64,000 nucleotides of DNA from Sisyra terminalis (lineage: Eukaryota > Arthropoda > Insecta > Neuroptera > Sisyridae): contig OY292278.1 of the NCBI GenBank assembly GCA_958496175.1, positions 18,786,001 to 18,850,000 of the forward strand, written 5' to 3'. The notes beneath the pieces are model-generated. The model worked only from the letters and a program-made list of their open reading frames with translations, was not told the origin of the DNA and did not search any database. Both the position numbers and the translations under genes were made by a program. Each line of letters begins with the position of its first letter. Within the stretch, counting starts at the first letter, position 1. Shown here piece after piece: positions 24,501 through 33,977 of the stretch.

Positions 24501-27500
24501 CTAAAATAACCGAGGCTGGAATTTTTGCTTTCATCCACCAATGTGCATACATGCCGGATCGATACATTCCAGGTGCCGGAACTGTTTCTGGTTCTGTAAT
24601 TGATGGATTAATACCATCGTCATTGATTGGATGTAGCGGACGTTTGTCGTTTAATGCTTTCGAGGACTGCGTGCGACGAATCGATGACAATTTACGATGA
24701 ATTTGATTTTCTGATTCCCAAGGTTGGGGAGTAGACAGTGGGACAATATCTAAGCTAGACGTTACTGACGTCGTCATTGAATCGGTCGAATCGACTAAAA
24801 TATTTCCGGATGTCAGCGACGGTTGACACGATGTTCTTGGAGTCGAGCCAAATGGTGACGTGCACTGACATTGTAATTCAAAATCGGCGGGACCCATTTG
24901 TGAAACGGAATAATGCGAATGAATGTCACTATCTTGTCGGCCGGTTAAAATTTTATAGCGATTTATTTCATCGACTGATAAACTATAACGGTTCGACGAG
25001 GAGTTTTCACTAGTACTATCGCAGAAGACGCACTGCGGTGGAAATTCGGGTGATGCCAACGTACAACTGCCAGCCATGCCAGAATCGGATGACCGTGGAC
25101 TGTGACAACACGGACAATACGAACTACTCGTGGTCTCATTTCCAACATCCCCAATTTTAATATACTGATAACTAACACATCTACGCAAAGAACTTCTCTT
25201 ATCTTCCAATTCCTCATTCTCCATGTGGATACTTGACCGACGTTTTGGTTTATCTGAGTTAATACTATGACTGGAAAATCCTATATTTACAGGGGCTAAG
25301 CTCAACATTTGATTGGTCAACGTATCTGGAGACCGGCTTCTATTTCTAAATTTCTCTGGAGGCTTAATAACTGTACGAACAGTTTCAAAACTTCTGTCAC
25401 TAGACGCAGATTCTGGTTGATGTACCAATGCAGGCACTTCAATTTGATCTTTGCTATGATTTTCGATGTTGTACAAAATTTCTGCAAGCATTGAATCAGG
25501 AGCTTGGAGAATATTTGAAGGAATTGCCGGCAAGTCTATGCTACTGGAATGAGTTGGAGTACTACTTGCACTCGACTCTGTTTTATTCGAACTGAGATTA
25601 TGTTCGCTGTTTGATTGCCAAGCAGGAACGGGAATCGTAGTCAATGAACACTTATTGAACTTATTCGCTACAAATTTAGTAGGGCAACTTTGTCGTCGTT
25701 GCGGAACATTTTTTGATCTGTGTAAGGTGTCCAATGGTCCCATCGGAGCAATTTTTGTTGTTTCATCCATATTTAACAAATCTTCACAAGCCATATACGA
25801 CTTTGTCGCCCCACAATCAAAACTAGAATTATCAGATTGCTCCGATTTTTGATTAATTATAGTCAAATGCACTTTGGCTACGGATGTATGAATAACAGGA
25901 ACATCCCTAGTTTTTGCATGATCAACAAAACTACCATCCGAATCATACACTTCCTCATTTTCTCCAGGTTCTGGTTCATAGTATCTAATAAATCTAAACT
26001 GATTACTGGAACAAGTACTAGCTTCGCTAGTTGATCCTTGAGAAATTTTACTTCCTTTATCAATTGCATTTTGCCTTGGTAACAACACTTTCCCTTTCCT
26101 CAAGTCATCGTCTTCAGAAGAGCAACTACTATCACTACTGTCACTATCGGATTCACTACCAGAACTTATTACTAAGACACTAACTTTTCTCCATTCATTT
26201 GAACTAGATTTAATTATAACGAAATCAGAACGATGTCGCCGCATTTTAACTAAAGACAAATCCATTTTTTTCAAATCTATATATTGTGGATAAAGTATCG
26301 ATTTTAACATAGAGCGATTAATAAGTTTATGACGAACACAACGCGAGAAAAATTTAGTTAAACTTGCATAAGGTGATGCTGATGGATATGTAGTTGGTGG
26401 ATAAGTAGTTTTATAAGGGTTTGATGGTGTGTACGTATACGAAAGAATTGAAGCTCGACTTGTATATCCTCTAGGATCGAGCTTTACGTTTACAGAGAAA
26501 ATAAAATTAAATATAAAATATTTACAAAAAACCAACGAATACTTACATGTGGAGGAAGTTGAGGCGCATTAGTAGATGTATCTAACAGCGATGTTGACTT
26601 TGGTGTAGTCCTTGGTTTCGTATGTTGATGAAGTAAATCCACCCAAACTTGCGCTTCTTCTCGACTTTGGCATACAGCAATAATTTTTTCAATTAACGGT
26701 CCCGAAATTTCAAAAGCGTTTTTGTAAAGTTCACTATCTTCTAATTTCGTTACTGTGATTCCCGTAAGAGGTAATTTTCCCTTTGAATTATAAGAAAAAA
26801 GAGTTAACAACAATGAATATCCATTTGATGCTTACGTACCTCATAAATAAAAGCACTCATTCTATGACTAACGGAAAGAACTAGAAGAGTAGTTGGAAAA
26901 AGGACAAGATATCGATCGTGATGTTGAGGACCTACGGCAACTGATCCCATATGTAAAATATCTCCAAGTTGTGAGAGACTCTGACCCTCCCAACCCCTCA
27001 CCGGACCAGTCAAAACTTGTAATTCCAATTCTTTTTGGCGTCTTGTTGCGGCACATACCGCCTATAAAAATAGTTTAAAAATGTTTGGAAAATTAACTAA
27101 GTTAATTGATTAATTTACGGCTATGTCTTTATAAACGGCAACAGATCTTTGCGTGTCGCCTCTATCAGGATGGCTTTCTTCCACGTGGCGTTCCAATTCT
27201 TGAAGCATTCCAGGATATTTGTCGAGGCGTCTGAAAGGTTTGCTGAGGCTTGATGTGAGGACAAGTAATCCAGGACTGACAGCACCGGCATTTTCCATAA
27301 ATTTCGACAACTCAGTTCTGGAAAAAATATTTTTATATTTTAGAAACGTTCAAACATTAGTCAACATTAGTTCTAAGCTAGCTGAGGTTTGTAGACTCTG
27401 TAGAACTACACTGGAGTTCTGCTTGGTACAACAAAATCAACAATTATAGAATAACAGAAAATAAAAATAAACGTTTTCGATGAATACCCAAGAATAAGTA

Positions 27501-30500
27501 CAGTACTTTGTAATTATCGCAGTATGAAGACAATTGTATCTCTATTGTAGCGAACGGATTTCACGGGGGTAGTGAATCTAATGCTAAACCAAGCAGTATT
27601 TGGAGAGCTCAAAGTTCACCATTTTCTGGTTATACATGAGAGCGATGCTAGTGACGTCATACTGCATTGACTTTACCTGATGTTTTTCAATCGCACGTAA
27701 TAAGTCTCCTCCGTTGCTAGTAAATGGGCAGTGGATTACAACCTGCCAATCCAAAGCTGAGGCTTTCGCAGCCAGTCTAAGAAGCCAATTCTCACCAAAC
27801 CCTTCTCAAGACCAACTATTCCACAACCAAGTATTACAAGAATTGGAAGTACCTCTGCAGCTATCGCCTCTTCCTCCGTTGTTCACTCCCGGAGAAGTTA
27901 GGAAAACTTTAGAAAAATCACCTAACAATAAAACTCCCGGTCAAGATCTAATTGTAAAACAGCTTCTCACCAGCCTATCACGGAAAGGACTCATATTCCT
28001 AACCCAAATCTATAACGCTATACTGCGTACAACATACTACCCTCAGAAATGGAAACATGCAGTGGTCATCATGATTGCCAAGCCCGAAAAGAGGAGAAAC
28101 GAAGTCAGTAGCTATCGACCGATAAGTCTGCTCAGCTTTCTCTCAAAAACATTTGAAAGACTTCTACTCCCAAAACTACTAGTTCATTTAGAGACAATAA
28201 TTCCAAATAACCAATTCGGTTTTAGATTTCAACACTCCTGCCCACAACAACTCCACAGGGTAGTGGACGAAATCTTGTACACATACGAGGAAAAAAAGGT
28301 ATGCCTTGGGTTGTTCATCGACACCGAAAAAACGTTCGACAAAGTGTGGCACCCCGGTCTACTAGCAAAACTGAAACCACACTTGGACGATACGCTCTAT
28401 CGTGTTATCCAGGCGTATCTCACTGGCCGCACTTACTCGGTGCGATATGGAGAAAGTTACTCCAGTACTTTTGGCGTAAACTCTGGTGTGCCTCAAGGTA
28501 GTGTCTTGGGACCTTTTCTATACCTAATATTTGCTAGTGATTTTCCAACCAGCGAGTCATTAAAAATCGCACACTTTGCTGACGACACTGCAATCTTATC
28601 AAAGCAGGAAACCTATTGGGAGGCACATCTGATACTTCAAGATTATGCAGACAAGGTTAGTGATTGGTGTAGGAAGTGGCGAGTTCGAGTTAACCCAAGT
28701 AAGTCACAGATAGTGAAATTTACCTACCGTCGACTTGTACCTGATGAGCCCATTGTACTTCAGGGGGAACCTGTGACATATACTTCCACAGTTCGGTACT
28801 TTGGGTTACATCTAGACCGAAAACTTGTGTGGGAGTCACACATAAAAAAAAATAGTAGCAAGAACTCGTCATCGGATGCATGCCCTAAAACACCTTCTCA
28901 CTAGTAAATCCATACCCTTCCATGTAAAAAGAATCATCTATACATCGTTAATAAGACCCATCTGGCAGTATGGCAGCTCTATATGGTCATCCGCTTCTAA
29001 TTCGCAAATACGAAGGGTACAGGTTGTGCAAAACCGAATCTTAAGGCTAATCACAGGTGCCCAGTGGTACATTAGTAACCACACCATACATCAAGACCTG
29101 AAAATTGAATGCGTACAAGATGTGATACAAAGCACCTATCATCGGCACGCTCAATCTATCATGGATCACCCCAATCCACTGATCCAAAAAATTGCCAATC
29201 ATCAGCCCCCACCCAGATGTGAAAGAAGACTCAAACGAAAAAGACATACCGATCTGAACTAGTAAATATGTTTTATCCTTTCTCTCTCCCTCTATTGAAA
29301 ATGTAACTGTTGTCCTATGTATTATAAAGTAATGTCAGAGGAGCACCACTGGGTGTATTCCTCCCTCCAAATATCATGTTATTTTTTATAATTCGAATAC
29401 TAGAACAACTGTAATGTACAAATATGGACAATAAAGTTAAGCTATGAGTAAAAAAAAAAAAAAAAAAAAAAACGTAATAAGTATCAACACAGCTGCTGCT
29501 AAAGAACACGCGTTCAAGTGCGATCGGAAAACATAGATGAATATCAAAAAACGATGTTTTTTGATCACAAAAAATGAGATGCTAAAAATACTATAAGTAT
29601 ATTTCATTAAGCAGTAAATTATATAAATAAAACATTCACCTCAAAAGTATATTTCATTCACAAAAAATGAGATGCTAAAAATACTATAAGTATATTTCAT
29701 TAAGCAGTAAATTATATAAATAAAACATTCACCTCAAAAGTATAAGCTTGATAAAGTTTTTTTTCAAAAGTCACTCAATTATTCAGCATTAACTTAAAGG
29801 TAAACAGAAATACACTTAAATTTCATAATTAGCCAACCTTTAGATATTATAACTGGTGACGGCAACATATTAGGAAACTGTCGATCAAGAGAAAAGTAAG
29901 AATCAATGTCAAGTGATGAAAATCTTAGCTATTTAAGTATAAAGAGTTTTGCAAGTGTTGCCTGAGCAAAAATGTTAACTAAAAAGACAATGAAAATTTA
30001 AAATAACATATCTTTTTGGACCCTCTTAGCAATGAGTAATGAAATTTAGGCTATACAAGAACATACAAGAATTATATTGTTTATCTTGTCTGTTGAGTGT
30101 TTTATGATCCTATTGATAGTTACTGCATATGGATTTTCTGGAAACACGATTATTTGTTGGAGAAGCCTCTGGAAACAACTAGCTGGAAAATAAATATTAG
30201 CTACGTAATGTTCAATAAAAGTTTAGTACGAAAAAATAAGACTTCAATTTTTGAATTTAGTGCCTTGCGCTTGCTATATGATAGCTAAATAATTGTAAGT
30301 TATAGTTGTTTAGTGTAAATATATAATAGCTATGGTTCCTAGAAGTTGTATGTCTTTATAAATAAGTAACTATAATTATCAGTAAACAAATAAAGGACAG
30401 TTTATCATGCCACTAATCTAAATCGAATTTACTATAGAAATTATGCAAATAATATTAGCGCTTACTTATATTTATCAAGAATACAAACAGCTTTCGGATG

Positions 30501-31144
30501 CATTGCACAATATGCTTGATGAACACTTTTGATCCGTGGTGCCCATTGCAGAAATAATTTTCCAACTCTTTGTTCCTGACTAGGTCGTGAAACATATTCC
30601 TCAATTAAATTGAGTAACTGAACATGGGTGTCCAAAACTTCCGTGAAGTTTCCCGTCAATTGCCGATATTCATCTTTTGTTAATCTATAATTTGAAATAA
30701 TTAATAACCAAAAAATATTACCTCAAAGTGCTTGATATACATTTCACTTTGTTCTAAGGGCTGCAAAAAATTCGAAGCCAACCCTTGCAATTCATTGATA
30801 TGAGCCTTTTCAGAATCGATCAGATCCTTGAGGACTACCGCTCGATATTGTCTTTGTTGCGAAGGATCAGCTTTTACTGGGGATAGAGCAGGACTAATTC
30901 CATCTTTGATTTCCTTAACATAATTGCTAGGGAACCATCCTGTTTTTTCACCAAGAGTACCTTCCCACCATCCACCTTCTTCCTTTTGCGTAACAGTTAT
31001 TTTATCCCCTTTTTTAAAACAAAGCTATAAAAGAAATATTCATTAGCGATTTAAGATAAAGATAATTATTAATAATAATACCTCGTCATTGTTTTTCCCC
31101 TTAAACGAATAAACCGCTTGAACAATTAGCGGCTCTGAAGCCAT
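18574..31144 (-). CDS. RtGEF: Beta-PIX / RtGEF (ARHGEF7)-like Rho guanine nucleotide exchange factor
   Basis: Nine coding exons on the minus strand: 31144-31082, 31024-30741, 30684-30466, 27317-27119, 27061-26840, 26780-26547, 26481-~24451, 24273-23961, 18812-18574. The protein has about 1267 residues. An N-terminal SH3 domain (AVYSFKGKNNDE, GGWWEG, GWFPSNYV) binds PAK kinases in the family. The DH domain follows (VVLKDLIDSEKAHINELQ to YPGMLQELERHVEESHPDRG), then the PH domain (RYLVLFPTTLLVLSVS to EEAQVWVDLLHQHTK). A huge serine-rich exon comes next, then NIWNVSCLRPSPAV, the GIT-binding region (FDEDALILRVVEAYCTS) and a C-terminal coiled coil. The enzyme activates Rac/Cdc42 at adhesions and synapses. 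All junction phases agree except for the uncertain donor near 24442-24451. The C-terminus ends PSEST, not the DETNL PDZ ligand of the mammalian protein. The start has an AAAATGGCT context. Confidence 0.95.
19463..19534. repeat. Long AT-rich palindrome
   Basis: The arms AAATTTATCGAATTAAA (19474-19490) and TTTAATTCGATAAATTT (19504-19520) are perfect complements with a 13-bp loop. Weaker pairing extends outward to GATCGATG and CATAGATC. It could form a cruciform or hairpin and may be a very small transposon remnant. Confidence 0.75.
19581..19819. mobile_element. MITE family A, copy 2 (diverged)
   Basis: The left arm AGGCAACATTGCATTTTCC and the right arm AAAAAATGCAACGTTGCCAG match the conserved core of the other family A copies. 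The centre also has CTCTTTTGTAGCTAAATTAT. The outer ends are more diverged; the right one reads TATGAGTC. The left boundary is approximate. Confidence 0.6.
20732..21021 (-). CDS. RtGEF: Probable alternative last coding exon of the RtGEF gene
   Basis: Minus strand, inside the last intron of the PIX gene. An open frame of about 95 codons ends in TAA at 20734-20732 and is clearly less AT-rich than the intron. An AG at 21023-21022 would give an exon beginning with two bases that complete the split codon left by the exon ending at 23961, so joining keeps the frame (GCT, Ala). The frame's only upstream stop lies just before that acceptor. The C-terminal part reads LLDSHDHNKYW and then ASTWCCGSFVMKQL. 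From memory this parallels the alternative mammalian beta-PIX ending, which has DSDYDSIW followed by KSCCSYISHQN. If used, it would replace the coiled coil. The acceptor has a weak pyrimidine tract. An independent small gene starting at ATG 21001 is the alternative. Confidence 0.55.
21268..21440. repeat. Foldback repeat with TTTCGTTACCTATCGCAAC arms
   Basis: The left part TTAAAGAAGAAAA, TTTAAGATC and TTACCTATCGCAAC is complementary to the right part GTTGCGATAGGCAACG, GATCTTAAA and TTTTCTTCTTTAA. A single related unit lies at about 3010-3110. The ACGTTTCG plus CTTCATCAG pair is common in arthropod repeats, but I cannot assign a class. Confidence 0.6.
22342..22554. mobile_element. MITE family A, copy 3
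   Basis: The left end GGCTTAAGACCCTTTTAGG with TCGGTCAATATCTG pairs with the right end CAGATATTGACCGATC and AAAAGGGACTTGAGCC. The interior GAAAATTAAGCAACAAAAGAG and TACCATATCAGAACTGAATT aligns with copy 1. The outer arm segments differ from copy 1 while remaining self-complementary, so the two represent different subfamilies. Confidence 0.75.
22588..22733. repeat. 73-bp tandem duplication
   Basis: The unit ATTAATGAA ... GAAACTGATATAAATAAATC ... ACCTTTCGAAAAACTG at 22588-22660 is repeated at 22661-22733 with a few changes and small indels. It lies in the RtGEF intron. Confidence 0.8.
22785..22880. repeat. Dispersed repeat with TCGACC/TCGATC core
   Basis: The segments AATCGACCTCCCAAATACGG, TTAAATCGATCCCCAGAAG and ATCGATCACTTTGACGG resemble the palindromic stretch at about 11875-11950 (TTTAATCGACCCCAAGGGG, TCGACTACTTTGGGG). 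The copies are too diverged to set boundaries. Confidence 0.4.
24442..26481 (-). CDS. RtGEF: Large serine-rich exon of the RtGEF gene
   Basis: This exon of about 2.03 kb sits between the PH domain and the GIT-binding region and adds roughly 680 residues. It opens with LDPRGYTSRASILSYTYTPS, a Tyr/Pro/Ser-rich start, then a basic patch (MRRHRSD), an acidic Ser/Asp run (SGSESDSDSSDSS) and long Ser/Thr-rich low-complexity stretches. It closes with HWWMKAKIPASVILG. Its acceptor (GTAAAG) and the 65-bp upstream intron are clear. The donor is not. AAT-GTGATC (end 24451) and CCG-GTGTTC (end 24442) are both in phase; a better-looking GC donor (CAG-GCAAGG) is out of phase. Read-through reaches a stop at 24418, so a shorter isoform ending here is also possible. 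Confidence 0.8.
27695..27705. repeat. Target-site duplication, 5' side of the Jockey-like LINE
   Basis: ACGTAATAAGT here is repeated exactly at 29472-29482, directly after the poly(A) tail. The first A of the right copy may belong to the tail, so the duplication is 10-11 bp. Confidence 0.9.
27706..29263 (+). pseudogene. Reverse transcriptase of Jockey-like LINE, truncated and frameshifted
   Basis: The first frame runs from the 5' truncation to about 28850 and holds the reverse transcriptase blocks: NNKTPGQDLI, SSYRPISLLS, GLFIDTEKTFDKVWH (first catalytic Asp), SGVPQGSVLGP and the FADDTAIL active site. A run of nine A at 28844-28852 shifts the frame. The second frame then continues with RTRHRMHALKHLL, then PIWQYGSSIWSSA and RVQVVQNRILRLITGA, to the TAG at 29260-29262. 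This is the conserved C-terminal region of Jockey-clade proteins. Endonuclease and ORF1 are missing. Confidence 0.9.
27706..29471 (+). mobile_element. 5'-truncated Jockey-like non-LTR retrotransposon
   Basis: The element begins inside the pol reading frame, lacks the endonuclease and gag regions, and ends in a pure A run of more than 20. The 11-bp duplication (27695-27705 and 29472-29482) fixes both boundaries. It is antisense to the host gene and sits in an intron, so splicing should be little affected. The perfect duplication and long tail suggest a recent insertion, while one frameshift shows it is inactive. Confidence 0.93.
29472..29482. repeat. Target-site duplication, 3' side of the Jockey-like LINE
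   Basis: ACGTAATAAGT, an exact copy of 27695-27705, follows the poly(A) tail. Confidence 0.9.
29566..29744. repeat. 93-bp tandem duplication in an RtGEF intron
   Basis: CACAAAAAATGAGATGCTAA begins a unit at 29566 that is repeated from 29659 with essentially no change through AACATTCACCTCAAAAGTAT. It is probably very recent. Confidence 0.92.
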
Positions 31145-32487
31145 TTTTCTTTGAACTTGCCAAATGTAGGAAACCTTAAAAATTCGGAAGTATATTTAGA
31201 AAGCGATCTAGTTCTTTTTACGTTAAATTAATGTTGATTCTTAAAAGCACACACACTCTTTTTCTAATGATTTGGGCGTGAGGCTTTTAAGCCAAAAATA
31301 AAGTGACATTGATTGCAAAATTTCTTTGCTCATTAAAGCGAAAATTCAATGCAATTGGCGTCAATGGTGTTTCATACAGCAACTATGTAAAATTACTTGA
31401 AACGACAAATTCTAAAGGATTTATATAGATTTTTATGGATGATTCCGACGTAATTAAAATTCATATGCAAGAAAAGAATGTTGTAGAAGAATGCAAGTGT
31501 GCGATTTTTTTTGTCTACCGATCGCAAATCGAGGCAAATGCGAATCATTTATTTTTGCATATTTCAACAAAAATCTCATTAAGAACCCAATTAAAATATT
31601 TATTCAATCGATTTCGTTGAATTTAAAATATTTTCTTTTGATAATTGAAAATGACCAATATTATTTCAATAAATATGATGATAAAGAAAAATTCATTATT
31701 TATATTTCAAAAATTCTTGGCAGATGTTCTCATTACTGTAGAACTATCCTGTTGGAGTTTGGGCGCGGAGCCAAAGATAATAAATAAGATTTAGTGGAAT
31801 TGGGATGCCTTTCTAGTCAAATAACGGACGAAATTTATTTATTTATTTTCTTCTAACAGCAAATGAGTTGAAAGACATGAAACTGTGTCTTTTTATCAAA
31901 CTTGCAATTTAACACAAATTGTTCTTTAACGATAGTTTTAAGTTGATTAAATGCAAATTAAACTTTATCTACAAAAGTATACATTAACATAATATAAAAA
32001 ATATAGTAAAAACGAAGATATAAGTTCAACGACACACTTCTAATACTTTATAGTTTTGACAAATATAAGATATTTTTAAACATCCTAAATTGAACAGTAA
32101 TATTACTACACCAAATTAATCTTCTTGAAATTCGCAGTTATACTTTTGATCGTAAAACCATGAACATTTTTATATTCAAACACTGAATATTGAAAAAAAA
32201 TATATGAATACTGGAACTATATATAGTTTATTTTATTTTTTAGGAATTATATTAAATAATTTATGCAAAAAATGCAATAATAAACCATGTTTCCTGCTTA
32301 GTTTTAATATAATTCGTTTTATGATTCTGGAAAACAATAATTATCTTTAGTATAAAATCTACTTTTCCAAGTTATAATACAAATATATCCCTTATAACTT
32401 CAAATTTATAATAAAGACTCGGAAATCGCTCAAAAACATTGAAGCCATTTTCATCTTTCCGCTCAATTCTAAATAGTTACCCTATTA
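31145..32487. other. Upstream region of the RtGEF gene
   Basis: The first 100-200 bp upstream of the RtGEF start codon are expected to hold its 5' UTR and promoter. I see no TATA box at a convincing position. Two overlapping frames of 60-100 codons near 31435-31787 have no family signature. The rest is AT-rich. Confidence 0.5.
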
Positions 32488-32636
32488 TTGTTTAACGGTT
32501 ATTTACTGTCGATTTATAACTACTAAGGTCGCTACCGACTCTAGGGTTAATAAAAATCTGTAAATTGAGAAATACTGAAAATTTGTTCATAATTTTCGAA
32601 TCCAGCACCCACTATTTTTGGAGAGGTCACCTTGAT
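32488..32636 (-). mobile_element. tRNA-derived SINE, copy 2 (diverged)
   Basis: On the minus strand it runs from AAGGTGACCTCTCC through a degraded tRNA-like head and the body with AACCCTAGAGTCGGTAGCGA to AAATAACCGTTAAAC. The anticodon-side half is poorly kept. Confidence 0.65.
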
Positions 32637-33255
32637 CTTTCATCAATCGGAAGACTTACATCAATTCTTTCATCAGTAATATATTTTCTTCTTAGACCTT
32701 TCTTTCCCTCTGAGCAAATGCACCGCGATCGATGGGATCCCCTGGTTCGTGCCATAGCACCAATCGATAACTGATATTAATTAACGATAATTAATTCTAG
32801 ATATATCGAGAAACTCCAACTATAATACTTATTTATTCATTTAATATGACAGTAAAGAAATAAAAATAACAGAAAATATAGAATTTTGTTTATCTACTCA
32901 TTAAACGTGTTTTAACAAAATAGTTCTTTGTCAAAGTTGTAGGGGCCTCATTATCCTAATACACCAGGGCTATTAATAAGTTAAAGACGGCCCTGTTGCT
33001 TTAAACAATAATAATGGGTTTAACATGACCTTAAGTGCACGCCAAATTTTTACCTTAGTTTTTCCTAAAAACCTGAAATATTGTTAATTATTTGAAATTC
33101 AATTTGTCAGTTTATTCGATAAAAACTACAATACTATTTTAAATTTTAATTACCACCACTGCATTCAGTCGTTAATGATTCTAGAGTACTTAAAATTTCA
33201 ATAAACCGATAAATATTTTTAGCCAGTCACAGGCTTTTAATTCAGAGCTTCCTAG

Positions 33256-33427
33256 TTTTTCTTAACTGTTATTTACGGTCGCTTTATAAACTAAGGTTTT
33301 TAGCAACTCTAGGGTTAATAAAAATCCGTAATCGAGAAATATCGAAAATTTGCTTGATATGAGGATCGAACCTAAAACCTACCAGTTTTGGAGCGGTAAC
33401 CTAGACTACTCGGTCACCAGTAGGCTT
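33256..33427 (-). mobile_element. tRNA-derived SINE, copy 3 (well preserved)
   Basis: On the minus strand it reads AGCCTACTGGTGACCGAGTAG, CTCCAAAACTGGTAGG and GGTTCGATCCTC. The A box (GGTGACCGAGTAGT) and B box (GGTTCGATCC) are like those of a class II (Ser/Leu) tRNA. A body follows with AACCCTAGAGTTGC and the end GACCGTAAATAACAGTTAAG. RNA polymerase III transcription is inferred from the boxes. It is about 170 bp. Confidence 0.85.
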
Positions 33428-33580
33428 TTTCCTGGTTATAAAGTCGTAGTTTTGAAAATTGAGTCACCAATGGGCCTTGGAATAGATATAAAATAAGAAA
33501 ATCCTTCTTAGTAACTGTTTGTAAATCTAAATAGGTATCTCTGCCGAAAGAACTATTCCTTGGTCTTCATCTATTTACTA

Positions 33581-33968
33581 GTAGGCATGCAAACGATACA
33601 TCGATTTTTTGAAACATAGATGTTTTAACGTCGATATTGAAACCCAAACATCGATGATACATCGTTCTTTATGAGCGATGTTTTATAATCGATATTTTAT
33701 CAATGCACCATCTTCAGTTCCTCCCTTAGCCACAAACGTAGATTTGTGTATCCATCAGTTTATAAATTAACGGTAAGCTAGGTAAGGTTCAATTGTAGTC
33801 CATCAACGTTAGATTATAAACTGACGGAGTGTACAAATTTACGTTATCGCATACTATTATTTCGGAATATTTTATATAAATATATCTTTAAATGATGGTA
33901 AAAACCATCGTAAAAAATCGATGTATCGTTCATAAACTTCGATGATTTTATGAGCGATGTTGCATCCT
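33581..33968. mobile_element. hAT-type non-autonomous element with nested foldback
   Basis: The left end GTAGGCATGCAAACGATACATCG and the right end GATGTATCGTTCATAAAC plus GCGATGTTGCATCC are inverted matches rich in CATCGAT. The flanks TATTTACTA (33572-33580) and TATTTACCA (33969-33977) are a 9-bp direct repeat with one mismatch, consistent with the 8-bp duplication of hAT elements. An inner inverted pair (about 33737-33767 and 33826-33854, with CATCAGTTTATA and TATAAACTGACGG) may be a second, nested element. Confidence 0.65.
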
Positions 33969-33977
33969 TATTTACCA

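Larger units (their letters stand above)
27318..30465. other. RtGEF intron hosting a LINE insertion and a tandem duplication
   Basis: A 3.1-kb intron between DH-domain exons. About 1.77 kb of it is a Jockey-like retrotransposon in the opposite orientation to the gene. A 93-bp tandem duplication follows. The remaining sequence is AT-rich and unremarkable. Confidence 0.85.

Noticed and set aside
30722..30740. Donor GAG-GTAATA for RtGEF exon 2
   Set aside because: It gives the wrong phase for the next exon. The upstream AT-GTATAT donor at 30741 restores the frame and yields SEILTKDEYRQL, which fits the family.
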